From NCBI RefSeq assembly GCF_003626655.1, contig NZ_RBAN01000004.1, forward strand, positions 496,001-560,000: a DNA stretch of 64,000 bases. Reading direction: 5' to 3'. The position numbers and the translations under genes were made by a program. The stretch comes from Micromonospora costi. GTDB taxonomy: Bacteria; Actinomycetota; Actinomycetes; Mycobacteriales; Micromonosporaceae. Shown here one piece after another: positions 1 to 9,159 of this stretch. Under the pieces are notes generated by a model that was not told the DNA's origin, ran no database searches, and was given only the letters and a program-made list of their open reading frames with translations. Positions within the stretch are counted from its first letter, which is position 1, and each line of letters begins with the position of its first letter.

Positions 1-1419
<1,419 letters not shown>

Positions 1420-1432
1420 TCTCTGCTCCTGC

Positions 1433-2356
1433 TCAACGCCGCCGGAGGCGGACCTCGAAGGCGTCCCTCAGCCCGTCGCCGATGAAGTTGAAGGCGAGGA
1501 CGATGAGGATGATGGCGATTCCAGGCGGGTACAGCAGCCACCAGTGGCCGCTGTAGGTGTCGGCGAGGCCGTCGGAGAGCATCCCGCCCCAGTTCGCCGC
1601 CGGCGGGGGAACGCCGAGGCCGAGGAAGGACAGGTACGCGACGTAGAGGATCGCGTCGGCGACCTGGAACGTCGCGTTGACGATCACGGTGCCGATCGCG
1701 TTCGGCACGATGTGCCGGCGCACCGCGCGGCTGCCCGTGCCGCCCATCCCGCGCATGGCCTGCACGTACTCGCGCGAGCGCAGCGTCAGGGCCTCGCCCC
1801 GGACCAGCCGGGCCGGCCCCAGCCACGCGAAGGCGCCGATGATGACGATGAGCATCGGCACGCTCGGCGTCACGATGGCGGCGAGCAGCATGAAGAGGAA
1901 CAGCGAGGGGATCGACATCATCGCGTCGACGACCCGCATCATCGCCGAGTCCACCCACCCGCCGACGAACCCGGCGACGGCGCCCCAGAGCGTGCCGACG
2001 GCCGTGGCGAGGATGCCGGCCGCGAGCCCGACGATGATCGAGGTCTGGCCGCCGAGCATGAGCCGACCCAACTGGTCGTAGCCGACCCCGTCGGTGCCGA
2101 GCGGGTGTCCCTTCTCGCCGGGCGCCAGGTGGACGGCCTGGAGGTCCGTGTGCACCTGGTCGGTGTGGTAGAAGAGCGGGCCGAGGAAACAGACGCCGGC
2201 CAGCAGGACGAACAGGCCCAGGCCCACGAGGGCGAGCCGGTTCTCGCAGAAGACGACCACGCCCTGCCGCCAGAGGCCGCGCACCGGCGCCTCGGACGCG
2301 TCGGCGGGCTGGTCGGGGACGGCGCCGGGACGGACCGCCTCGGAGAGTGTGGTCAT
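1433..2356 (-). CDS. ABC transporter permease, DppC/OppC type
   Basis: Second transmembrane subunit of the Dpp-like importer, 307 aa. A cytoplasmic N-terminus is followed by a first membrane segment (LALVGLGLFVLLAGV), then a periplasmic loop with the DppC-typical HPLGTDGVGYDQLGR-like motif, then the BPD_transp_1 domain with five or so helices. The EAA loop is REYVQAMRGMGGTGSRAVRRH. Its ATG overlaps the stop of the upstream DppB-type gene by 4 bp (ATGA), so the two are translationally coupled. Length is normal for the family. Confidence 0.93.
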   Translation of the reverse strand: MTTLSEAVRPGAVPDQPADASEAPVRGLWRQGVVVFCENRLALVGLGLFVLLAGVCFLGPLFYHTDQVHTDLQAVHLAPGEKGHPLGTDGVGYDQLGRLMLGGQTSIIVGLAAGILATAVGTLWGAVAGFVGGWVDSAMMRVVDAMMSIPSLFLFMLLAAIVTPSVPMLIVIIGAFAWLGPARLVRGEALTLRSREYVQAMRGMGGTGSRAVRRHIVPNAIGTVIVNATFQVADAILYVAYLSFLGLGVPPPAANWGGMLSDGLADTYSGHWWLLYPPGIAIILIVLAFNFIGDGLRDAFEVRLRRR

Positions 2357-3312
2357 GACGCGCTCCCGCGGAGTCGGACCCGGGGATCGACGGCGGCGTA
2401 GAGCAGGTCGGCGAGGAGCGCGCCGACGACCGTCGCGATCGAGATGATGACCGTGACCCCGAGCAGGATCGGGAAGTCACGCTTGAGCGCCGCCTGCCAG
2501 AACAGCTGCCCCATGCCGGGGAAGTTGAACAGTGACTCGACGACCAGCGCCCCGCTGAACAGGGCGGGCAGGTACATGCCGAGCAGCGTGATGACGGGGA
2601 ACAACCCGTTGCGCAGCGTGTGCCGCAGCACGACCCGCCGCTCCGAGAGGCCCTTGCTGCGGGCGGTGCGTACGTAGTTCTCGTTGAGGTTGTCGACCAT
2701 CGTGGAGCGGACGTAGCGGGAGTAGACCGCGATGGTGACGATGGCGAGCGTGACGGTGGGGAGCACCAGCCCGGCGGGGTCGGCGAGCACCTCCGCGACC
2801 GTGAACCCCTGCGGCGCCTCCGGTGGCAGGACCGGCCACACCTGCGAGAAGAGGATGATCATCATGAGGCCCATGAAGAAGATGGGCGTGGCGTACGCCA
2901 GCAGCGACAGCGAGGTGATGGCGTAGTCGGGCCAGCGGTTGCGGCGTACCGCCTGGATGACGCCGAGCGGGATCGCCAGCACGATGGCCAGCAGGGTCGA
3001 CAGCAGCGAGAGCACCATCGTCTTCGGCAGCCGCTGGCTGATCGCCTCGACGACCGACTGGTTGAGCTGGTACGAGTAGCCGAGGTCGCCGTGCAGCAGC
3101 CGCTGCACGTACATGACGTACTGCTGGAACCAGGGCCGGTCGTACCCCATGTCGTGGTTGAACGCCGCCAACTGCTCCAGCGTGGCCTCCTTGCCGAGGG
3201 TGGCCCGCGCGGCGCCCCCGGGCAGCAGGTGCAGGATGAGGAACGCGATCACCGTGACGAGCACGACGACGACGAGGGCCTGTCCCAGGCGCGTGATGAG
3301 GTACCGGACCAC
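2353..3312 (-). CDS. ABC transporter permease, DppB/OppB type
   Basis: First transmembrane subunit of the Dpp-like importer, 319 aa. It has the DppB N-terminus MVRYLITRLGQALVVVVLVT, a long extracellular loop with LPGGAARATLG, and the conserved DppB stretch PWFQQYVMYV. The EAA loop reads ENYVRTARSKGLSERRVVLRH. GTG start at 3312 with a strong GGAGGAGG about 9 bp upstream. It is separated from the binding-protein gene by a 77-bp spacer containing a very stable hairpin (3339-3371), and overlaps the next permease by 4 bp. Confidence 0.93.
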   Translation of the reverse strand: MVRYLITRLGQALVVVVLVTVIAFLILHLLPGGAARATLGKEATLEQLAAFNHDMGYDRPWFQQYVMYVQRLLHGDLGYSYQLNQSVVEAISQRLPKTMVLSLLSTLLAIVLAIPLGVIQAVRRNRWPDYAITSLSLLAYATPIFFMGLMMIILFSQVWPVLPPEAPQGFTVAEVLADPAGLVLPTVTLAIVTIAVYSRYVRSTMVDNLNENYVRTARSKGLSERRVVLRHTLRNGLFPVITLLGMYLPALFSGALVVESLFNFPGMGQLFWQAALKRDFPILLGVTVIISIATVVGALLADLLYAAVDPRVRLRGSAS

Positions 3313-3338
3313 GTGGGCCGTTCCTCCTCCCCGGTCGG

Positions 3339-3371
3339 GGCCCCGGCGGCGCGGTACGCGCCGCCGGGGCC
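3339..3371 (-). terminator. Strong intercistronic hairpin between binding-protein and permease genes
   Basis: A perfect 15-bp GC-only stem (3339-3353 with 3357-3371) with a 3-nt GTA loop lies 18 bp after the binding-protein stop and before the permease start. There is no T-run. In binding-protein-dependent importers such structures often cause partial termination or 3'-end protection, giving more binding protein than permease. The role here is inference. Confidence 0.6.
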
Positions 3372-3389
3372 GGGACGATCAGTGATCGG

Positions 3390-5195
3390 TCACTTCCAGG
3401 ACCAGTCCTGGAAGTACATGAAGTTCATCGGGTCCTGCGGCTCGACTCCCTGGAGGCCGGAGCGGTACGCGGAGACCTGGAAGACCGGGTTCGGCATCCA
3501 GAGCACCGGCAGGTCCTTGGCGAGGAAGTCGTTGTACGCCTTGAGCGCGCTCTCGTCGCCGGAGAACTGCGTGGCCTCGATGAGCTGGTCGGCCTCCGGG
3601 TTGCTGTAGCTGCCCAGGTTCACCGGGGCGCCGGTGGCGAAGAGCCGCTCGCCGCTGGCGAAGGCCGGGTAGTACCAGCTGCCCTGCGACCCGAAGAAGG
3701 ACATGTCCCACGAGCAGGTCGCCTCGGTCGGCTTGCAGGCCGGGGTGACCGCGACGGAGTCGGGCACCTCCTTGATGGTCAGCTGGATGCCGAGCTTGGC
3801 CATCTGCGACTTGATCTCGGCGAACATCTTCGTGGTGGCGGCGAAGCCGGTCTGGCTGGTCACCGTGAAGGTCAGCGGGGTCCCGGCGGCGATGCCCTCG
3901 CCGCACTGGTTCGGCCCGGTGCCCGGCGTCTGGCAGGTGGTCTGCCCGTCCGGGGTCACCTTCCAGCCGTGGCTCTCCAGCAGCTCCTTGGCCTTGGCGG
4001 GGTCGAAGGAGTAGACGCAGCCCGCGGCGTCGGTGCCGTTGGTGCCCGGCTTCGCCGGGACCGGGCCGCAGGTCGGCGCGGCCGTGCCGGACCAGATCAC
4101 CTTGCTGATGGTCGGCTGGTCGATGAGCATCTGCAGCGACTGCCGGAGGTAGGGCTGCTTGAACAGGACCCCGGTCTTCGGGTTGTTGAAGTTCAGCTGG
4201 AGGTAGGTGACGGACCAGCCGTACCACGGGGAGACCGTGTAGCCCTTGGACTTGAGGTAGCTCTCCTGGGAGAGGTTGGCCGCGGGGACGTACCCGTAGT
4301 CGATGTCACCGGCGCGCAGCACGTTGAACTCGGCGTCGTCACCGGTGAACGGCCGGAGGACGATCTTGGCCAGCTTCGGCTTGTCCACGCCGGAGTAGTT
4401 CGGCTGGGCGGTGAGGGTGACCTCGCCACTCGGCACGTACTTGTCGAGCTTCCACGGACCGCTGGTGACCTTCCACAGCTCGTTGGAGGCGTACGTCTTG
4501 AGGTCCTTGGAGGCGGCGGTCAGGAAGTCGAAGACCTTCCTGGCGCCCTCGGGCGTGCTGGCCAGGTTGCCGACGGCCGCGCCCGCGGAGTCCTTGTCCC
4601 AGGCGTGCTGCGGCATGGGGGTGATGCGGTTGAGCTGGTTGTCGACGAACCAGGCGGTGTTGTACGCCTTCGTCGTGGTGATCGAGAAGGTCTTCTCGTC
4701 CTTGACCGACCACTCGGCGATGTTGTCCGGGAAGCCGCCGGCCCGGTAGGACGCCCACTTGTCCTTGTTCGCGGTGACGAGGTCGTACCAGAACTGGATG
4801 TCCTTGGTGGTGACGGGCTTGCCGTCGGACCAGGTGTTGTCCTTCAGGGTGATGGTCAGCGTCTTGCCACCGTTGCTCAGCACGGGCGGCTCGGCCATCG
4901 AGCGCTGCGGGTCGATGTTGTACTGCGCCGTGCCGTCCAGCTTGTACTGGTACAGGGACCGGTAGAGCGCCTGGCCGAAGATGGCGTTCTCGCCCTGGGT
5001 GAACCCGGGTGCCGAGATCGGCAGGATCCAGTTGGGGGTGCGGAAGGCGACGGTCGCGGTGTCCTTGCCCTCGCTGCCGCCGCTCTTCGACGAACCGCTG
5101 TCGCCACCGCAGGCGACCAGGCCCGCCCCGAGGGCGATCGCGCCTACCACCGCCACCGCGCCGCGGAGGGCGCGCCCGGGAAATCTGCTCCTCAT
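3390..5195 (-). CDS. Extracellular solute-binding lipoprotein, family 5 (peptide-binding, DppA/OppA type)
   Basis: Captures the substrate for the adjacent importer; 601 aa, normal for SBP_bac_5. A basic N-terminus and hydrophobic stretch end in the lipobox LVAC near residue 29, followed by a Gly/Ser-rich linker. Family features visible are the N-terminal EPPVLSNGGKTLTITLKDN-like segment, and mid-protein FNNPKTGVLFKQPYLRQSLQMLID matching the family signature around the substrate cleft. ATG at 5195 has GAGGAG 4-5 bp upstream. First gene of a four-gene minus-strand operon. It diverges from a ROK-type regulator at 5485 across a 289-bp region, so that regulator probably controls it. Confidence 0.93.
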   Translation of the reverse strand: MRSRFPGRALRGAVAVVGAIALGAGLVACGGDSGSSKSGGSEGKDTATVAFRTPNWILPISAPGFTQGENAIFGQALYRSLYQYKLDGTAQYNIDPQRSMAEPPVLSNGGKTLTITLKDNTWSDGKPVTTKDIQFWYDLVTANKDKWASYRAGGFPDNIAEWSVKDEKTFSITTTKAYNTAWFVDNQLNRITPMPQHAWDKDSAGAAVGNLASTPEGARKVFDFLTAASKDLKTYASNELWKVTSGPWKLDKYVPSGEVTLTAQPNYSGVDKPKLAKIVLRPFTGDDAEFNVLRAGDIDYGYVPAANLSQESYLKSKGYTVSPWYGWSVTYLQLNFNNPKTGVLFKQPYLRQSLQMLIDQPTISKVIWSGTAAPTCGPVPAKPGTNGTDAAGCVYSFDPAKAKELLESHGWKVTPDGQTTCQTPGTGPNQCGEGIAAGTPLTFTVTSQTGFAATTKMFAEIKSQMAKLGIQLTIKEVPDSVAVTPACKPTEATCSWDMSFFGSQGSWYYPAFASGERLFATGAPVNLGSYSNPEADQLIEATQFSGDESALKAYNDFLAKDLPVLWMPNPVFQVSAYRSGLQGVEPQDPMNFMYFQDWSWK

Positions 5196-5381
5196 GAGTC
5201 TCCTCGATTGATTGCACGTGCCCCGCGTCGCCGGGCGCCGGCGGCGGCGCCATGTGTCCAGCCGCCCTGTGCTGCTCCTCGACGTTCGACGCGGAGAATG
5301 TATCCGCGCCGAAGTACCGAGTCAACGAAAATTTCCCTCTTTATTCGGCAACTTAGGTCGGGGTACGCTCGAAGTCGGCGA

Positions 5382-5397
5382 AGTATCGACCGATACT
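5382..5397. promoter_or_regulatory. Palindrome in Dpp/ROK divergent promoter region (candidate ROK operator)
   Basis: AGTATCG-AC-CGATACT is a perfect 16-bp inverted repeat within an unusually AT-richer stretch (about 5320-5400) of the 289-bp region between the binding-protein gene (start 5195, minus) and the ROK regulator (start 5485, plus). ROK repressors bind such palindromes through a winged helix. Assignment to this regulator is inference from position. Confidence 0.45.
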
Positions 5398-5484
5398 CTT
5401 CGCGCGGACTCCGGAACGCACCGCCCTCGGCGCTGCGACACACTGAGGCGGCGCCGGAGGACCGCCCGACCGAGGAGAGGCAAC

Positions 5485-6630
5485 GTGGAACCATCGATCT
5501 CCGCCACTCTGCGTGACCAGACCCTCGACCTGTTGGGCAGCGGTGCGGCGACCTCGCGCGCCGACCTCGTCGAGGCGCTGCAGGTCGCCCCCTCGACCGT
5601 CACCGCCGTGGTGCGCCGGCTCCTCGAGGAGGGAGTGATCCTGGAGGAGGGGGTCGGCCGCTCCACCGGCGGCCGGCGTCCCCGGATCCTGCGCCTGCGC
5701 GAGACGAAGGGCGTCCTCGCCGTCGCCGAGCTGGGCGGCCGGCACGCCCGCGTGGGGTTGTGCGCGCCCGGCGGTGGGTTGGTGACGACCGAGGAGGTGG
5801 CGATCGAGATCGCCGCCGGCCCCGACGAGGTCTTCGACGTCGTCGCGGCGACGTTCGCGCGGCTCCAGGCGGCGACCGCGCCCGGCCAGCCGTTGCTCGG
5901 CGTCGGCGTCGCCCTGCCGGGCCCGGTCGAGTTCCCGCACGGGCGGCTCGTCGGCCCGGCCCGCATGCCCGGCTGGAGCGGCTTCGACGCGAGCGCCCAC
6001 CTCGCCGCGCGCTTCCAGGTGCCCGTGGTCGTCGACAACGACGCCAAGGCGGCGGCGATCGGCGAGTACGTGACCCGGGGCCAGGAACCCGGCGACATGA
6101 TCTACGTGAAGGCCGGTACCGGCATCGGCGCCTGCCTGGTCAGCGACGGCCAGGTCTACCGCGGAGGCCGCGGCCTCAGCGGCGACGTCACCCACGTACG
6201 GGTGGCCGACAGCGGCGAGCGGGTCTGTTCCTGCGGCAGCCGGGGCTGCCTGGAGACCGTCGCCAGCGGCGCCGCGCTGGCCCGCCAGCTCGGCGAGCAG
6301 GGCTCGCCGGCGACCAGCGTCCGCGACATCATGGCCGCGGTCAGCGACGCCGACCCGACCGTGGTCACCATGGTGCGCCACGCCGGCCGACTGCTCGGGG
6401 TCGCCCTCTCCGGCCTCGTCAACTTCCTCAACCCCGACGCCGTCGTCATCGGCGGCGCACTGTCCAGCCTCGACGTCTACGTGGCCGCCACCCGCGGGAT
6501 GCTCTACGAGCGCTGCCTACCGTCCATGACCCAGTCCCTGATCATCGAAGCCAGCGTCGCGGGCCCCGATGCGGCCCTGGTCGGCCTCGGGCACCTGCTG
6601 CGCACGACGGCCGACGTACGACCCTCCTGA
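5485..6630 (+). CDS. ROK-family transcriptional regulator (NagC/XylR type)
   Basis: DNA-binding repressor probably responsive to a sugar or sugar phosphate; 381 aa. GTG at 5485 follows GAGGAGAGG. Residues 1-70 form a winged helix (SRADLVEALQVAPSTVTAVVRRL), then a ROK sugar-kinase-like domain with a VVDNDAKAAAIGEY motif and the ROK zinc cluster CSCGSRGCLE. The catalytic-type DNDAKA segment is intact, so residual kinase activity cannot be excluded, but the HTH marks it as a regulator. It heads a three-gene plus-strand unit with MlrC and ROK-kinase genes (13-bp and 4-bp gaps) and diverges from the Dpp importer. This suggests it controls both sides. Confidence 0.9.
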   Translation: MEPSISATLRDQTLDLLGSGAATSRADLVEALQVAPSTVTAVVRRLLEEGVILEEGVGRSTGGRRPRILRLRETKGVLAVAELGGRHARVGLCAPGGGLVTTEEVAIEIAAGPDEVFDVVAATFARLQAATAPGQPLLGVGVALPGPVEFPHGRLVGPARMPGWSGFDASAHLAARFQVPVVVDNDAKAAAIGEYVTRGQEPGDMIYVKAGTGIGACLVSDGQVYRGGRGLSGDVTHVRVADSGERVCSCGSRGCLETVASGAALARQLGEQGSPATSVRDIMAAVSDADPTVVTMVRHAGRLLGVALSGLVNFLNPDAVVIGGALSSLDVYVAATRGMLYERCLPSMTQSLIIEASVAGPDAALVGLGHLLRTTADVRPS

Positions 6631-6643
6631 GGAGCCAACACCC

Positions 6644-8113
6644 GTGCCCCGTCCCCTCCGCATCGCCATCGGCGGCATCCACATCGAATCCAGCACGTTC
6701 TCGCCCCACGTGAGCACCGCCGACGACTTCGAGGTCACCCGCGGCGACGCGCTCCTGGCGCGGTACGACTGGCTCTCCCCCGCCCGGCCCTGGGCCGTCG
6801 ACGTCGAGTGGATCCCACTCGTGCACGCCCGGGCGCTGCCCGGCGGCGCGGTCGACCCCGCCACCTACGAGGCCTGGGCGGGCGAGATCGTGGAGAAGCT
6901 GGCCGCCGCCGGCCCGCTGGACGGCATGCTGCTGGACTTCCACGGCGCGATGAGCGTCGTGGGACGCGACGACGCCGAGGGCGACCTCGTCACGGCCATC
7001 CGCTCGGCGATCGGGCCGGAGCCGTTCATCTCCACCGCCATGGACCTGCACGGCAACGTCTCACCGGTGCTCTTCGACGCCTGCGACCTGCTCACCTGCT
7101 ACCGCACCGCCCCGCACGTCGACGTGTGGGAGACCCGGGAACGCGCCGCCCGCAACCTGGTCGAGGCGCTGCGCCGGCAGCGACGCCCACACAAGGCCCT
7201 CGTCCACGTGCCGATCCTGCTACCGGGCGAGATGACCAGCACCCGCGAGGAGCCCGCCCGGGGGCTCTACGCGCGGATCCCCGAGATCGAGGCCCGGGCG
7301 GGCATCGTCGACGCGGCGATCTGGATCGGATTCGCCTGGGCCGACCAGCCTCGCTGTCAGGGCGCCGTCGTCGTCACGGGCACGGACGCCGCCGCCACCA
7401 CCGACGCGGCCCGCGAGCTCGGCGACCACTTCTGGGCCGCCCGCGACGAGTTCGCCTTCGTGGCCCCGACCGGCTCCATGGACGAGTGCCTCGACACGGC
7501 GCTCGCCGCGGTCGCCGATCCGGCCCGGCGACCGTTCTTCATCAGCGACTCGGGTGACAACCCCGGGGCCGGGGGCGCCGACGACGTCACGTTCGCCCTC
7601 GACCGGATGCTGGCCCGGCCCGAGATCCGCGACGGATCGCGCCGCGCCGTCTTCGCCTCGCTGGTCGACCCGCAGGCCGTGGCGCAGATCGCCGACCAGC
7701 CGATCGGTTCGCCGGTGCGGGTCACGGTCGGCGGGCGGATCGACTCCCGGGCCCCCGGTCCGCTGCCGCTGGAGGGCACGCTGGAGGCGGTCGCCGACGA
7801 CCCCGACGGCGGGCGGTGCGTGAGCGTGCGGGTCGGCGGATGCAGCGTCTTCGTGACGTCCCGCCGGATGCAGTACCGCCTGCTGAGTTCCTACGAGCGG
7901 CTGGGGGTCACGGTCGACGCGGTGGACCTCGTCGTGGTGAAGATCGGCTACCTCGAACCCGAACTGTTCGACGCCGCCGGCGACTGGTTGCTGGCGCTCA
8001 CCCCGGGCGGGGTCGACCAGGATCTCGCGCGGCTGCCGTACCGGAACGTGGTGCGACCGATGTTTCCGCTCGACCGCGACTTCACCGCGGACCTCGCCGT
8101 GGTGACCGGGTGA
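6644..8113 (+). CDS. M81/MlrC-family metallohydrolase
   Basis: Family named for microcystinase C, which opens linearised microcystin; most members have unknown substrates. The protein is 489 aa, the usual length. It starts at GTG 6644 with GAGGAG overlapping the upstream stop. Visible family features are an N-terminal IGGIHIESSTFSP (candidate metal-binding His/Glu), LLDFHGAMSVVGRDDAEGD, STAMDLHGNVS, CYRTAPHVDVWETRERA, and a C-terminal FISDSGDNPGAGGADD glycine-rich motif. No signal peptide, so cytoplasmic. Sitting between a ROK regulator and a ROK kinase, and opposite a peptide-type importer, it likely processes an imported small amide or peptide. Substrate unknown. Confidence 0.88.
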   Translation: MPRPLRIAIGGIHIESSTFSPHVSTADDFEVTRGDALLARYDWLSPARPWAVDVEWIPLVHARALPGGAVDPATYEAWAGEIVEKLAAAGPLDGMLLDFHGAMSVVGRDDAEGDLVTAIRSAIGPEPFISTAMDLHGNVSPVLFDACDLLTCYRTAPHVDVWETRERAARNLVEALRRQRRPHKALVHVPILLPGEMTSTREEPARGLYARIPEIEARAGIVDAAIWIGFAWADQPRCQGAVVVTGTDAAATTDAARELGDHFWAARDEFAFVAPTGSMDECLDTALAAVADPARRPFFISDSGDNPGAGGADDVTFALDRMLARPEIRDGSRRAVFASLVDPQAVAQIADQPIGSPVRVTVGGRIDSRAPGPLPLEGTLEAVADDPDGGRCVSVRVGGCSVFVTSRRMQYRLLSSYERLGVTVDAVDLVVVKIGYLEPELFDAAGDWLLALTPGGVDQDLARLPYRNVVRPMFPLDRDFTADLAVVTG

Positions 8114-8117
8114 TCGC

Positions 8118-9083
8118 GTGACCCAGCCCGAAGACCGGTGCGTCCTCGCCGTCGACGTCGGCGGGACGACCATCAAGGGGGCCGTGGTCGGCGACGACGG
8201 GCACATCCGGCATTCGCTGACCGTGCCGTCGCGGGCCGACGACGATCCGGTCAAGGCCGTCCGGTCACTGTGTCTCCAGTTGCGCGACGACGCACTCGCC
8301 CTCGGCGCCACGCCCGCCGCGATCGGCGTGGTCACGCCGGGCCTCGTCGACGAGGTGGCGGGTGTGGTGCGGTACGCCGCCAACCTCCGGTTCCGCGACG
8401 TGCCGCTGCGCGCCCTCGTCTCCGACGACCTCGGGTTGCCGGTGGCGGTCGGGCACGACGCGCGTGCCGCCGGTGTCGCCGAGGCGGTGGCCGGGGCGGC
8501 CAGCGGCCTCGACAACTTCCTGCTGCTGCCGCTGGGCACCGGCATCGCCGCGGCCGTGGTGGTGCACGGCGCGCCGGTGCCCGGCGCCACCTGCGCGGCC
8601 GGCGAGGTCGGCCACATGCCCGTCTACCCCGGCGGGGAGCCGTGCAGTTGTGGGCAGCGGGGATGCCTGGAGGTGTACGCCTCCGCCGGCGGGCTGGCCC
8701 GTCGCTACGCCCGGTTGGGCGGCACGCCGGGGGCGGACAGCCGGGATATCGCCGACGCGGTCGCCACCGACCCGGTGGCCCGTGCCGTGTGGGACGACGC
8801 GACGCGGGCGCTGGGGACCGCCCTGGCCACCCTGACCCTGACCCTCGACCCGGCCCGCATCGTGCTCGGCGGTGGCCTCGCGGACGCGGGCGCGCTGTTC
8901 TTCGACCCGGTACGCGACGCCCTCCGGGGGGCCCTCGCGTGGCGGCCGCCGCCCCCGGTGCTGCGGTCGGCCTTCGGCGCCCAGGCCGCGCAGGTCGGCG
9001 CCGCGATCATGGCCCGGCGGGAGGCCGGTCTTCCCGTTCCCGAAGGTTGGGGCACGGCCGCGCTCGCGCCGCCCGTCGCCTGA
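8118..9083 (+). CDS. ROK-family sugar kinase (glucokinase/N-acetylhexosamine kinase type)
   Basis: Predicted ATP-dependent phosphorylation of a hexose or amino sugar; 321 aa, no HTH. The N-terminal phosphate-binding motif is LAVDVGGTTIKGAVV. The catalytic region is VGHDARAAGVAEA, with the Asp expected of the DNDAnaaAlaE motif preceded by His instead of Asn. The ROK zinc cluster is GHMPVYPGG...CSCGQRGCLE with its GHM histidine. GTG at 8118 is 4 bp after the MlrC stop. A second ROK protein in one operon suggests sensor and enzyme for the same sugar. Confidence 0.88.
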   Translation: MTQPEDRCVLAVDVGGTTIKGAVVGDDGHIRHSLTVPSRADDDPVKAVRSLCLQLRDDALALGATPAAIGVVTPGLVDEVAGVVRYAANLRFRDVPLRALVSDDLGLPVAVGHDARAAGVAEAVAGAASGLDNFLLLPLGTGIAAAVVVHGAPVPGATCAAGEVGHMPVYPGGEPCSCGQRGCLEVYASAGGLARRYARLGGTPGADSRDIADAVATDPVARAVWDDATRALGTALATLTLTLDPARIVLGGGLADAGALFFDPVRDALRGALAWRPPPPVLRSAFGAQAAQVGAAIMARREAGLPVPEGWGTAALAPPVA

Positions 9084-9107
9084 CGGCCGGGGGCCGAGGA
9101 CGTACGA

Positions 9108-9144
9108 GGTGACCCGCCCGTCCGCGTCGGGCGGGCGGGTCACC
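9108..9144. terminator. Bidirectional terminator hairpin
   Basis: Perfect 13-bp inverted repeat (9108-9120 with 9132-9144, 11-nt loop) between two convergent genes, 24 bp after the ROK kinase stop and 15 bp after the dehydrogenase stop on the other strand. Confidence 0.75.
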
Positions 9145-9159
9145 CCCGGGCGTCGGTCG

